A stretch of 64,000 bases of DNA from Quinella sp. 2Q5 (lineage in GTDB: Bacteria > Bacillota > Negativicutes > Selenomonadales > Selenomonadaceae): assembly GCA_015206785.1 (NCBI GenBank), contig JADEZQ010000005.1, positions 1-64,000 on the forward strand, given 5' to 3'. How positions within the stretch are numbered: position 1 is the stretch's first letter; the number at the start of each line of letters is the position of its first letter. The notes beneath the pieces are model-generated. The model was not told where the DNA came from. It was given only the letters and a program-made list of their open reading frames with translations, and did not search any database. The position numbers and the translations under genes are program-made. Of this stretch, positions 8,505-16,907 are shown one piece after another.

Positions 8505-10076
8505 ATGTTCAATATTTTGGCGGCAGACGGCATTGCCAACGAGGGCATCGAACAGCTACGCAAGACCTTCGCCGTGGAAGTGCGCGACAAACTTTCCCAC
8601 GACGAGTTGCTCGAAATCATTCCGAAGTTTGACGCGCTGATTGTCCGCAGTGCCTCGAAGGTCACGGCTGATGTTTTGGCACGCGCCACGAACTTGAAGA
8701 TCATCGGGCGAGCGGGCGTCGGCGTGGACAACATCGACGTCGCCGCGGCAACCGAACGCGGTATCATCGTCATCAATTCCCCCGACGGCAACACCATCGC
8801 CGCGACCGAACACACCTTCGCCATGATGCTCGCCGTCAGCCGCAACATTCCGCAAGCGAACCAATCCATGCACGCCGGCGCGTGGGACCGCAAGAAGTTC
8901 GTCGGCGTCGAACTCAGGAACAAAGTCCTCGGCGTCATCGGTCTCGGCAGAATCGGCGCGGGCGTCGCCAAACGTGCTCAATCCTTCGAGATGAACGTCG
9001 TGGCTTATGATCCGTTCATCAGCGAGGAGCGCGCAAAAAATCTCGGCGTCAAGCTCGTGGCGTTGGACGAGCTGTTCAAATCCGCCGACTTCATCACCGT
9101 GCACATGCCGCTCACCAACCAGACGCGCGGAATGATTTCCCTGCCGCAAATGAAACTGATGAAGCCGACCGTCCGACTGATTAACTGCGCACGCGGCGGC
9201 ATCATCAACGAACAGGATTTGGCGACGGCTCTGGCAGACGGGCTCGTTGCGGGCGCAGCGATTGACGTCTTCGAGAACGAACCGCTCGCTCAAGATTCGT
9301 CGCTGAGAACTTTGCCGAACGTCATCCTCACGCCGCACCTTGGAGCCTCGACCGTGGAAGCGCAAATCGGCGTCTCGGTGGACGTGGCAACGGGCATCAT
9401 CGACGCATTGAACGGCAGACCGGTCGCCACCGCCGTGAACCTGCCGCATATTCCCGCGCATGTTTTGGAAAAGCTCGCGCCGTTCATCGACCTGGCAGAC
9501 CGCCTCGGACGCACAATTATCGGCATGAGCAAGGAGCCGATCTCAAGCGTGGTGGTGCGTGTCAGCGGCAAGATTGCCGACATGAACTCAAGCCTGATAT
9601 CCACGTCGGTGCTCAAGGGAATTCTCTCCGCCGCGCTCGATAACAACGTCAACCTCGTCAACGCAAACATCCTCGCCGCCGAACGCGGGATTCATCTTTC
9701 GGAAATCAAATCGAACGTCGCGCGGGACTTCGCCAATCTCGTCACGGTCAGTGCCAACGGCAACTCCGTCACGGGCACGCTCTTTGGCAATGAAGGTCGC
9801 ATCGTGGAGATTAACGGCTTCCGCGTGGACGTCGACCCTCACGCGCGAATTCTCATCTGCCCGCACATCAATCGCCCCGGCGTCATCGGGCTCGTCGGCA
9901 CGTTGCTCGCTCGCCACAGCGTCAATATCTCCGGCATGAACGTCGGCAAGACCGAAATCGAAGGCACAAGCCTGATGGTGCTCACCGTCGACAACCCGAT
10001 ACCGCCGCACGTCCTCACCGAGATGAAAGCCCTTGAACCGATCTTCGACGTGACGCCCGTTGCCTACGATGTGTGA
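8505..10076 (+). CDS. serA: D-3-phosphoglycerate dehydrogenase
   Basis: Encodes 523 aa, the long SerA form. It oxidises 3-phosphoglycerate to phosphohydroxypyruvate with NAD, the first step of serine synthesis. The NAD-binding Rossmann motif is VIGLGRIGAGV (about residues 145-155). The catalytic Arg lies in NCARGGIINE and the His in LTPHLGAST. An allosteric-substrate-binding domain follows, then a C-terminal ACT domain (ILICPHINRPGVIG, about residue 450 on) that normally senses serine. GGAG precedes the ATG. No other serine gene is adjacent. A repeat element follows the stop. Confidence 0.97.
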   Translation: MFNILAADGIANEGIEQLRKTFAVEVRDKLSHDELLEIIPKFDALIVRSASKVTADVLARATNLKIIGRAGVGVDNIDVAAATERGIIVINSPDGNTIAATEHTFAMMLAVSRNIPQANQSMHAGAWDRKKFVGVELRNKVLGVIGLGRIGAGVAKRAQSFEMNVVAYDPFISEERAKNLGVKLVALDELFKSADFITVHMPLTNQTRGMISLPQMKLMKPTVRLINCARGGIINEQDLATALADGLVAGAAIDVFENEPLAQDSSLRTLPNVILTPHLGASTVEAQIGVSVDVATGIIDALNGRPVATAVNLPHIPAHVLEKLAPFIDLADRLGRTIIGMSKEPISSVVVRVSGKIADMNSSLISTSVLKGILSAALDNNVNLVNANILAAERGIHLSEIKSNVARDFANLVTVSANGNSVTGTLFGNEGRIVEINGFRVDVDPHARILICPHINRPGVIGLVGTLLARHSVNISGMNVGKTEIEGTSLMVLTVDNPIPPHVLTEMKALEPIFDVTPVAYDV

Positions 10077-10101
10077 TTTTTTGCCGCCAACGACGGCGGG
10101 T

Positions 10102-10236
10102 CTTACTTTTCTTTGCCGGTCCAAAGAAAAGTAAGCAAAAGAAAGGACCTCCGAGCCGGCAACGACGCATCACGTCGTCGTATGCCGGCGGCCGCCCGTC
10201 CATGGGCGGCCTCGTTGTCGGCTAAGGAGACGGGTG
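10102..10236 (+). repeat. Dispersed structured repeat, copy A (upstream of comEA)
   Basis: Begins with a 14-bp perfect inverted repeat CTTACTTTTCTTTG/CAAAGAAAAGTAAG. Next comes a nested hairpin closed by GCCGGC (inner ACGACG/CGTCGT), then a GGCCGCCC/GGGCGGCC hairpin, then TTGTCGGCTAAGGAGACGGG. The last part can close a long-range stem with the GCCGGT near the start. It ends 26 bases before the comEA ATG. Related copies lie at 34534 (minus), 36122, 48409 and 54263. Confidence 0.8.
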
Positions 10237-10262
10237 CGGGTGTTTTCGTTGGGGGTGATAGC

Positions 10263-10808
10263 ATGAACAAGAAGTTTCTTATCGGATTTGCAGTCGCGGT
10301 CGTCGGCGTAGTCGGAATTCTGTTTATCATCGGGCTGACGGACGAGACGCCTGCCTTGCCGCCGCCCAAGCCGCCCGTCAAGAAGATCAGCGTCTACGTT
10401 TCGGGGCAGGTGAAAAATATTTCGGTCGTTGAGCTGGAAGACACGGGCAACCTGCGCGGTGTCGACGCGGTGAACAAGGCAGGCGGGCTCACGGATTTGG
10501 CGGACGCCGGCGCAGTCAACCTTGCCGAGCCGATTTCTGACGGGCAACACATTCACATTCCGACGAAAGAAATTTTGCTCGCGGCGCAGAATTTTTCCGC
10601 CACGACGAATTCGGGCGACAAGGTCAACATCAACACTGCCGACGCCCAACAACTGCAGTCGCTCAGCGGCATCGGTCCCGCGCTCTCCCAACGAATCATC
10701 GAGTATCGCGAACAGAACGGTGCCTTCCAAACCATCGACGAGATCAAGAACGTGCGCGGCATCGGCGACAAACGTTTCGCCGACATCAAAGACAAAATCA
10801 CCACATGA
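10263..10808 (+). CDS. comEA: Competence protein ComEA (SLBB plus helix-hairpin-helix)
   Basis: Encodes 181 aa. An N-terminal membrane anchor (residues 4-25) and a proline-rich linker precede an SLBB-type domain (about 40-105, from KKISVYVSGQV). The C-terminal helix-hairpin-helix region (about 118-180) contains VNINTADAQQLQSLSGIGP and VRGIGDKRF, the DNA-binding part. ComEA binds incoming double-stranded DNA outside the inner membrane and hands it to ComEC (encoded at 1906). I chose the ATG at 10263, which has GGGGGTGA upstream and gives a clean membrane anchor; a longer reading through the repeat is not credible. Confidence 0.93.
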   Translation: MNKKFLIGFAVAVVGVVGILFIIGLTDETPALPPPKPPVKKISVYVSGQVKNISVVELEDTGNLRGVDAVNKAGGLTDLADAGAVNLAEPISDGQHIHIPTKEILLAAQNFSATTNSGDKVNINTADAQQLQSLSGIGPALSQRIIEYREQNGAFQTIDEIKNVRGIGDKRFADIKDKITT

Positions 10809-10826
10809 CGCATCGGAGGTGACAGC

Positions 10827-11663
10827 GTGAACGAAACACTGCAGTGGTTCCCCGGCCACATGAAGAAGGCTGAACGGCTCATTCGGGAAAATTTGTCGCT
10901 GGTCGATTTGGTGATTGAGCTGCTCGACGCGCGAATTCCTCTGAGCAGCCAAAATCCCATGCTGCGCGAAATTCTCGGCGACAAACCGCGGCTTATTGTC
11001 CTGGGCAAATCCGACCTCGCCGCGGACGTCGACGGCTGGCTCAAACGTTTTCGCGCCGAAAATATTTCTGCTGTCGCTGTCGACGCCGTCAAAGGCACGG
11101 GCATAAAAGCTCTCGTTGCCGCCGCGAAGTCGCTTGCTCAATCCAAGACGCACAAACTCGTTCGCCACGGAGCAAAACCCCGCGCCGCTCGCGCGATGGT
11201 CGTCGGCATTCCAAACGTCGGCAAGTCGTCGCTGATAAATCGTCTGACCGGCGCAAATCACGTCAAGATAGAAAATCGCCCCGGAGTCACGCGCGCCAAG
11301 CAGTGGATCAAAATTGCTGACGGGCTTGACCTTCTGGACACGCCTGGCATTTTGTGGCCGAAGTTCGACGACGCTCTCGTTGCCTTGAAGCTGGCGTGGA
11401 CGTACGCAATCAGCGACGAGATTCACGACCTTGAGCCGACGGTGTGTAAGTTGCTGGAGACTCTCGCCGAAAAATTTCCTGCGGGGCTCGTCGAACGCTA
11501 CAAGATTTCTCTCGAAGCCGACGGTCACGCGTTGCTCAATCAAATCGCCGTCAAGCGCGGCTGTCTTCGCAAGGGCGGCGCCATCGACGAGGACAAAGCC
11601 ATTCGCCTGGTGCTGACGGATTTTCGCGGCGGCAAGCTCGGACGGGTCACGCTCGATGATTAG
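10827..11663 (+). CDS. rbgA: Ribosome biogenesis GTPase RbgA (YlqF)
   Basis: Encodes 278 aa. It is a circularly permuted GTPase: the G4 motif (GKSDL, aligned to NKxD) precedes the G1 P-loop (GIPNVGKSSLINRL), and the G3 DTPG is in LLDTPGILWP. The family start WFPGHMKKAER is present. RbgA acts in late 50S assembly. A GTG start with GGAGG upstream is used. Its last 8 bases overlap the next gene, so the two are coupled. A C-terminal RNA-binding tail is present. Confidence 0.96.
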   Translation: MNETLQWFPGHMKKAERLIRENLSLVDLVIELLDARIPLSSQNPMLREILGDKPRLIVLGKSDLAADVDGWLKRFRAENISAVAVDAVKGTGIKALVAAAKSLAQSKTHKLVRHGAKPRAARAMVVGIPNVGKSSLINRLTGANHVKIENRPGVTRAKQWIKIADGLDLLDTPGILWPKFDDALVALKLAWTYAISDEIHDLEPTVCKLLETLAEKFPAGLVERYKISLEADGHALLNQIAVKRGCLRKGGAIDEDKAIRLVLTDFRGGKLGRVTLDD

Positions 11664-13137
11664 GAAGTTTCTGCCCGCGGTGTTGGCTGACGTGTCGGCG
11701 GCTCTGTCGGAGCTGTTGTTGATGGCGTCGTCGGCGTGGCTGATTGCGACCGCGGCGTTGCATCCGCCAATCAGTGCGCTGTCGGTTGGCATAACGCTCG
11801 TTCGCACGGCCGGCATCTCCCGCGCGGTGTTGAGATACGCTGACCGATTCATCGCGCACAAAATCATCTTCCGCCTGCTCGACGAACTGCGCGAAGATCT
11901 TTTCCGCCGCGCCGCAAAAATTTTCCCGCTCAAGTCGGGGCGTGCGCATGAAGGCGAATTGCTCCACGCGCTGACCATCAATGCCGACCTGCTGAAAGAT
12001 TTTCTGCCGCGCGTCGTGTTGCCGATAGCGACTGCCGCGCTGGCGTGTGGGCTGCTGACGTTCTTCCTGCCGCGAGACTTTGCGCTGATGTTGCCGTTGC
12101 TGTTGCTGATAAATTTTCTGCCCGCGCTGATGAACTTCGACGCAGCCGACGACACTGCTTACCGCGAAAAAATTTTGGACTTCAACGACGGGCGCGACGA
12201 GCTGAAAATTTTCGGCACCGCGCCCGCAGTCAAAGCCCTCGACCTGACCGCGACCGACTTCAGCGCACAGAGCCTCAAGCTCACCGCGCGACGGATCAAT
12301 CTCGACACAGCCCTTCGTATCGTCACCGCGGCGGGATTTTTTTTTATGCCGTTGAAACTCGCCGCCGTTGTTGATAAAATCTCGTTGACGGTGTGGACGT
12401 TGCTCTTCCTCTCGACGCAAGAGATCTTCGCACAAATTCCGCAAGCAATCCGCACGTGGAAGAGGCTCCGCGCCGTCAACCTTTATGACGAAAAAATTTC
12501 TCCCGCGCAGATTTTGCCGACAGCCCATGCCGTTGAACTGCAAGGCGTCACGTTCGGTTATGGCGGCGAAAAAATTTTCCGCGGGCTGAACCTGACGATT
12601 GAGCGCGGCGAACGCGTTGCACTCGTCGGCGAATCGGGCTCCGGCAAGACGACGTTGCTTTACCTGCTGACGGGGCTGTTCGCGCCCGAAGCCGGAACCG
12701 TTGCCCTCGGCGGGAAGGTTGCCGCGTCGACTTCGACCAATGTCATCTTCGCCGCGTCGATTCGGGAAAATTTCCGTATGCTCCACGCCGACATCCCCGA
12801 CGAAAAAATTTTTGCCGCGCTGAAACTTTGCGGGCTTGAAGGTTTCGACATCGACGCTGAGATTGGCTTTGACGGCGCAAAACTTTCGGGCGGCGAGCGC
12901 AATCGTCTGCAAGTGGCGTTGGCTGTGGCGAGCGGCGCAGAAATTTTGATCCTCGACGAACCGACGGCGGGTCTCGACAAAATCCGCGCGGACAATCTCA
13001 TCGCCAACCTCATCGCCGCGCAATCGAACGGGCAAACGCTCATCGTCATCACGCACGATTCAAACTACTTCGCAGACCTGGGGAGGGTTGAACTTGTACA
13101 CCAAGAAAATTTTTTTCAGCGGCGGCAACGTCCGTGA
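11656..13137 (+). CDS. CydC-like ABC transporter, membrane and ATPase domains fused
   Basis: Encodes 493 aa. Residues 1-280 form an exporter-type membrane domain with a CydC-like start (LADVSAALSELLLMASSAWL). Residues about 295-490 form the ATPase, with Walker A GESGSGKTT, signature LSGGERNRLQ, Walker B ILILDEP and the H-loop ITHD. CydC pairs with CydD to export thiols or heme-related substrates for cytochrome bd assembly, but no CydD gene is here. The segment between Walker A and the signature is short: where relatives have a Q-loop (VPQ...), this reads STSTNVIFAASIRENF, with no glutamine. It overlaps rbgA and the next gene. Confidence 0.8.
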   Translation: MIRKFLPAVLADVSAALSELLLMASSAWLIATAALHPPISALSVGITLVRTAGISRAVLRYADRFIAHKIIFRLLDELREDLFRRAAKIFPLKSGRAHEGELLHALTINADLLKDFLPRVVLPIATAALACGLLTFFLPRDFALMLPLLLLINFLPALMNFDAADDTAYREKILDFNDGRDELKIFGTAPAVKALDLTATDFSAQSLKLTARRINLDTALRIVTAAGFFFMPLKLAAVVDKISLTVWTLLFLSTQEIFAQIPQAIRTWKRLRAVNLYDEKISPAQILPTAHAVELQGVTFGYGGEKIFRGLNLTIERGERVALVGESGSGKTTLLYLLTGLFAPEAGTVALGGKVAASTSTNVIFAASIRENFRMLHADIPDEKIFAALKLCGLEGFDIDAEIGFDGAKLSGGERNRLQVALAVASGAEILILDEPTAGLDKIRADNLIANLIAAQSNGQTLIVITHDSNYFADLGRVELVHQENFFQRRQRP

Positions 13138-13627
13138 ACTGCAGGAAATTTTTGCTGACGTGCCCGGCGTCATCGACGTGACGGTCGGGAAAATTTCCGC
13201 ACGCAACGTCCACAGCTACGTTGAGCCTGAGCCGCAAGCCGTTGAAAATATTTCCGCCGTCCAAATCGAATTCAACCCGAAGCGGATGGATCTGTCCATG
13301 CTGATGGACGTGCTGTTCACCGTGCTCAACCCCTACGCCGACAAAACTTTGGGCGTGTGGTATTCGAGCGGCGAGGACGAGCCGCAAGTTGAACTGCATC
13401 TGAATTTCATCGCCAACCGCGGCAAGGAACCCGTCGTTTACCGCGCGTGCATAACCGTCAACGACCCCAACAGCGACGCGCGCCGCTCCCGCAAATGTTT
13501 TGCCCGCGTCGGCCGCCTGACGAACTTCACAGCCGCGCCCGCCGACGAACAATTTTTCCTGCGCCGCCATCCCGAAATTCCCACCGACATTGACTTGACA
13601 AAGTTCAAGACGTCGCTTAGATTTTGA
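13094..13627 (+). CDS. MsrA-like protein without the catalytic cysteine
   Basis: Encodes about 177 aa. The layout follows peptide methionine sulfoxide reductase A: a start IFFSGGNVRELQEIFADVPGV aligned with the MsrA segment GCFWG...PGV, then VQIEFNPKRMDLSMLMDVLF and a later GVWYSSGEDEP. The active-site GCFWG is replaced by SGGNVRE, so the catalytic Cys is missing. Reductase activity is unlikely by the known mechanism. Two TTG starts are possible (13088 and 13094); the second has GGAGG 7 bases upstream. The start lies within the 3' end of the ABC transporter gene. Confidence 0.6.
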   Translation: MYTKKIFFSGGNVRELQEIFADVPGVIDVTVGKISARNVHSYVEPEPQAVENISAVQIEFNPKRMDLSMLMDVLFTVLNPYADKTLGVWYSSGEDEPQVELHLNFIANRGKEPVVYRACITVNDPNSDARRSRKCFARVGRLTNFTAAPADEQFFLRRHPEIPTDIDLTKFKTSLRF

Positions 13628-13655
13628 ACAACTCCCGCGGGAAGGAGGTGATCTC

Positions 13656-14744
13656 ATGCGCGAACGCCTGGAAAGAAAACGCCGCGAACTCGGACGAAAG
13701 ATGCGCAATCGGAAATTATTTTGGTCATTCATAATCTGCACGTTAATAGTTGTCGGCTCACTGGCGCATCTGGGTTTCAATTCCGACTTCACGCGGCTCA
13801 CCGACGACATCGCCTCTAAGGTCGCGCCCGAAAAAGTTCTGCCCGCCTTCCACAAGCCGACGACGATCATGCTCATGGGCGTGGACGAGCGCAAAGACGA
13901 CGTCGGTCGTTCCGATACGCTCATGGTGCTGAATCTGTCGAAGGACTCGGCGGCGTTGCTGACAGTTCCGCGCGACACAATGGTCTACATCGAACGGCAC
14001 GGCTACCAGAAGATTAACGCCGCGTTCGCTTACGGCGGTGCCAAACTCTCCAAAAAGACCGTCGAAGAATTCCTCGGCATCGAAATCGATCACTACGTCA
14101 CCATCAACAAATCGCGCTTCGCTGAAGTGATTGACGCTATGGGCGGCGTGGATATCTACGTCGAACGCGACATGCACTACGAAGACCCTTGGGACGACGA
14201 CGGCGGGCTTTACATCGACTTAAAGCAGGGCATTCAACATCTCGACGGGAAGACTGCCATCGAATACGTTCGCTACCGTGACGCTGAAGGTGACGTCGGG
14301 CGCGTGCGCCGTCAACAAGCGTTCATGAAAGCCTGCGCCGACAGATTGACCGAACCGTCTATGATTGTGAAGATCCCCGAACTGTTGAGCGTCGCCGTCA
14401 AAGCCATCGACACCGACCTTAGCTCGCGCGAAATGTTGGAGGCGGCCGGCTCGCTCAAAGTTGCCCAATCCAACGGCAACATCAAAACCGGCGTCGTGCC
14501 CGGCTGGTTGCAATACATCGACGGCGTCAGCTACCTAATCCCCCACGCCGACCGCTTGGGCAAAGTCATGCGCAAACATCTCGGCTTCAAAATCGACCGC
14601 CGCCACTTCGACAAACTAGCCGACGAATACACGCCCGGCTCCGACTCCGAATACTACGACGTCAATCCCAACACCGAAAAAGATTTGCGGCTTATGGACT
14701 ACCTTGACCACCGCAAGCTTGACCTGTCGACGAACGAACTTTAA
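13656..14744 (+). CDS. LytR-CpsA-Psr (LCP) family cell-envelope phosphotransferase
   Basis: Encodes 362 aa. A basic cytoplasmic N-terminus and one transmembrane helix (about residues 23-42) precede the extracytoplasmic LCP domain. Conserved pieces are IMLMGVDERKDDVGRSDTLM, VPRDTMVYI, KINAAFAYGG and YVRYRDAEGDVGRVRRQQ, which supply the arginines and aspartates that bind polyprenyl phosphate and metal. LCP enzymes attach glycopolymers to peptidoglycan; the polymer in this organism is unknown. AAGGAGGTG precedes the ATG. A hairpin terminator follows. Confidence 0.93.
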   Translation: MRERLERKRRELGRKMRNRKLFWSFIICTLIVVGSLAHLGFNSDFTRLTDDIASKVAPEKVLPAFHKPTTIMLMGVDERKDDVGRSDTLMVLNLSKDSAALLTVPRDTMVYIERHGYQKINAAFAYGGAKLSKKTVEEFLGIEIDHYVTINKSRFAEVIDAMGGVDIYVERDMHYEDPWDDDGGLYIDLKQGIQHLDGKTAIEYVRYRDAEGDVGRVRRQQAFMKACADRLTEPSMIVKIPELLSVAVKAIDTDLSSREMLEAAGSLKVAQSNGNIKTGVVPGWLQYIDGVSYLIPHADRLGKVMRKHLGFKIDRRHFDKLADEYTPGSDSEYYDVNPNTEKDLRLMDYLDHRKLDLSTNEL

Positions 14745-14748
14745 CCGC

Positions 14749-14790
14749 AAAAAAATCCCTTCGCAAAATTTTTCGTCGGGGGGATTTTTT
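14749..14790. terminator. Bidirectional-looking terminator after the LCP gene
   Basis: AAAAAATCCC and GGGATTTTTT face each other around an internal region containing CTTCGC and AAAATTTTT, ending in a run of six T on the plus strand. Confidence 0.6.
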
Positions 14791-14792
14791 AG

Positions 14793-14821
14793 TTGACGCT
14801 TAAAGATTCTGAAAGTATAAT
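14793..14821 (+). promoter_or_regulatory. Sigma-A promoter of the sugar PTS locus with possible operator
   Basis: TTGACG, 17 bases, TATAAT. TTCTGAA lies in the spacer (14807-14813) and its inverse TTCAGAA lies downstream (14865-14871); this separated inverted pair could be an operator. That part is inference. Confidence 0.8.
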
Positions 14822-14886
14822 CTGTTTGGTTTTATGACCAATTTTTTTTAGGGTACTTATCAGATTCAGAAGGGTGTGGTTTTTTT

Positions 14887-16812
14887 ATGGCAAAGGACAT
14901 CCGAATAAGCAGCCCGCTGAACGGCACGTTGGTTCCGTTGAACTCAATCAACGACCCCGTTTTCGCCAGCGGCGCAATGGGACGCGGCGTCGCCGTCAAG
15001 AATCCCAAGGGGCAAGTCTTCTCGCCGTTCGACGGTGAGATCACTGTCTTCTTCCCCACGGGGCACGCCATCGGTCTCAAATCGGACGACGGCATCGAAC
15101 TGCTGATTCACGTCGGCATGGATACCGTCAAGATGAACGGCGAAGGCTTCACGCCCAAAGCCGAGGCTGGCGACAAGATCAAGCGCGGTCAGCTCCTGCT
15201 CGAATTCAGCCCCGAAGCTATCACCAAGGCGGGCTACGAGACCACGACGCCTGTCGTCGTCACCAACCACGCGGACTTCGGCGACATCACCGTTGAGCTC
15301 GACGGGCAAGAAGTCACCGCCAAAGCTCCCGCCGAAGAAGCTGACGCCGGCCCCGTCGAAAAGGACGCCGATGATTCTCAGTTCGACGGTCTGCCCGACG
15401 AAGAGCGCGTCGCCAAGCTCATCATGAAGTACGTCGGCGGTCCCGACAACGTCCGCACGGCTGAACACTGCGCCACGCGCCTGCGCCTCATCGTCAACGA
15501 CAAATCCAAAATCCAGGAGAAGAAAGTCGAAAACATTGACGGCGTCAAAGGTCAGTTCTTCGCGGCGCAACAGTACCAAATCATCTGCGGCACCGGCTTC
15601 GTCGACAAGGTCACGGAAGAATTCATCAAGCTCAAGCCGTCATTGGCGGGCGGCGGCGGTAAGGAAGCCGCGTATGCCGAAATGAGTTTGATGCAGAAAA
15701 TTTCCCGCACGCTCGGCGACGTCTTCGTCCCGATTATCCCCGTCCTCGTCGCAACAGGTCTTTTCATGGGCGCGCGCGGCGCAATCCTTTCGCTCGGCTC
15801 GGAATGGGATCCGAACTTCCTGCTCATGACGCAGGTCTTGACGGATACGGCGTTCGCGTTCCTGCCCGCGCTGGTCTGCTGGTCAACAATGAACAAATTC
15901 GGCGGCACTGCAGTTATCGGTATCGTTCTCGGTTTGATGCTCGTCTTCCCCGGTCTGCCGAATGCGTACGTCGTCGGTGGCGCGGCGGCAGAAATTGCAG
16001 AGAAAGGCTTGACGTGGGTTGAGGCGTCCGCTTTGCCCGAATACGCCGGCAAGACGCCGATTCCGCTCAACGTTTTCGGCATTAACATCCCGCTCGTCGG
16101 CTATCAAGGCTCCGTTCTTCCTGCACTCGTTCTGGGTATCTTCGCGGCAAAATTCCAGCAATGGTTGAAAACTTTCATCCCCGACATGATTGACCTCATC
16201 GTCACTCCGTTCTTGACGCTCACCGTCTCAATGGCGCTCGGCTTCCTCGTTGTCGGTCCCATCATGCACGGTCTTGAATCAATCGTCTTCGGCGCGGTGC
16301 AAAACTTCCTGACAATTCCTGTCGTCGGCGGCTTGATCATCGGCGGCTTGCAACAGGTCATCGTTATCTTCGGCGTGCACCACGTCTTCAGCGCATTGGA
16401 AATTTATCTGCTCTCAACGCAGGGCTCCGACCCGTTCAACGCCATCATCACCTGCGCGACGATTGCACAGGGCGGCGCGGCTTTGGCAGTCTCCCTCAAA
16501 ACGCAAGACCCGCGTAAACGTGCGCTGTACATCTCTTCGACCGTTCCCGCGTTCCTGGGCATCACCGAACCTGCAATCTTCGGTATCAACCTGCGCCTGA
16601 TGAAACCGTTCGTCTTCGGTTGCGTCGGCGGTGCGGCCGGCGGCGCAGTCTCCAGCTTCCTTGGGCTCGCCGGCACCGGCATGGGCATCACCGTTCTGCC
16701 CGGCATGCTCCTTTACATGAACGGACAAATCGTCCAATACATCATCGTCAACGCCATAGCCTTCGCTGTCGGCTTCGCGTTGACCTACACGCTCTTTAAG
16801 CACGACGAATAA
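14887..16812 (+). CDS. PTS permease, EIIA-EIIB-EIIC fusion, probably sucrose-specific
   Basis: Encodes 641 aa. The order is a glucose-type EIIA (residues 1-150, phosphohistidine in ELLIHVGMDTVKM), an EIIB (about 175-255, phosphocysteine in EHCATRLRLIV), and a ten-helix EIIC (about 270-640, with GITEPAIFGINLR). It imports and phosphorylates a sugar. Sucrose is inferred from EIIC sequence type and from the GH32 hydrolase gene downstream at 20243. EIIA at the N-terminus is an uncommon order for this class. No regulator gene is present nearby. A perfect promoter precedes it and a terminator follows. Confidence 0.92.
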   Translation: MAKDIRISSPLNGTLVPLNSINDPVFASGAMGRGVAVKNPKGQVFSPFDGEITVFFPTGHAIGLKSDDGIELLIHVGMDTVKMNGEGFTPKAEAGDKIKRGQLLLEFSPEAITKAGYETTTPVVVTNHADFGDITVELDGQEVTAKAPAEEADAGPVEKDADDSQFDGLPDEERVAKLIMKYVGGPDNVRTAEHCATRLRLIVNDKSKIQEKKVENIDGVKGQFFAAQQYQIICGTGFVDKVTEEFIKLKPSLAGGGGKEAAYAEMSLMQKISRTLGDVFVPIIPVLVATGLFMGARGAILSLGSEWDPNFLLMTQVLTDTAFAFLPALVCWSTMNKFGGTAVIGIVLGLMLVFPGLPNAYVVGGAAAEIAEKGLTWVEASALPEYAGKTPIPLNVFGINIPLVGYQGSVLPALVLGIFAAKFQQWLKTFIPDMIDLIVTPFLTLTVSMALGFLVVGPIMHGLESIVFGAVQNFLTIPVVGGLIIGGLQQVIVIFGVHHVFSALEIYLLSTQGSDPFNAIITCATIAQGGAALAVSLKTQDPRKRALYISSTVPAFLGITEPAIFGINLRLMKPFVFGCVGGAAGGAVSSFLGLAGTGMGITVLPGMLLYMNGQIVQYIIVNAIAFAVGFALTYTLFKHDE

Positions 16813-16834
16813 TCTTCGTCTATATCCATCGCAC

Positions 16835-16886
16835 AAAACTGCCGCGCTCGTTTGGCTGAAGAACTTCACACGGGCGCGGCTGTTTT
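16835..16886 (+). terminator. Hairpin terminator after the PTS gene
   Basis: GCCGCGCTCGT pairs along all 11 bases (one T-G) with ACGGGCGCGGC, flanked by AAAAC and GTTTT. The T run is short, so it may allow some read-through to the flavoprotein genes. Confidence 0.65.
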
Positions 16887-16907
16887 CTAAGCAGACGAGG
16901 TGATTGC

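Noticed and set aside
10113..10262. N-terminal extension of ComEA through the dispersed repeat.
   Set aside because: The ATG at 10263 gives a proper membrane anchor and has its own ribosome-binding site.
13088..13093. TTG at 13088 as the MsrA-like start.
   Set aside because: It is only one to two bases from GGAGGG; the TTG at 13094 has correct spacing. The first cannot be fully excluded.
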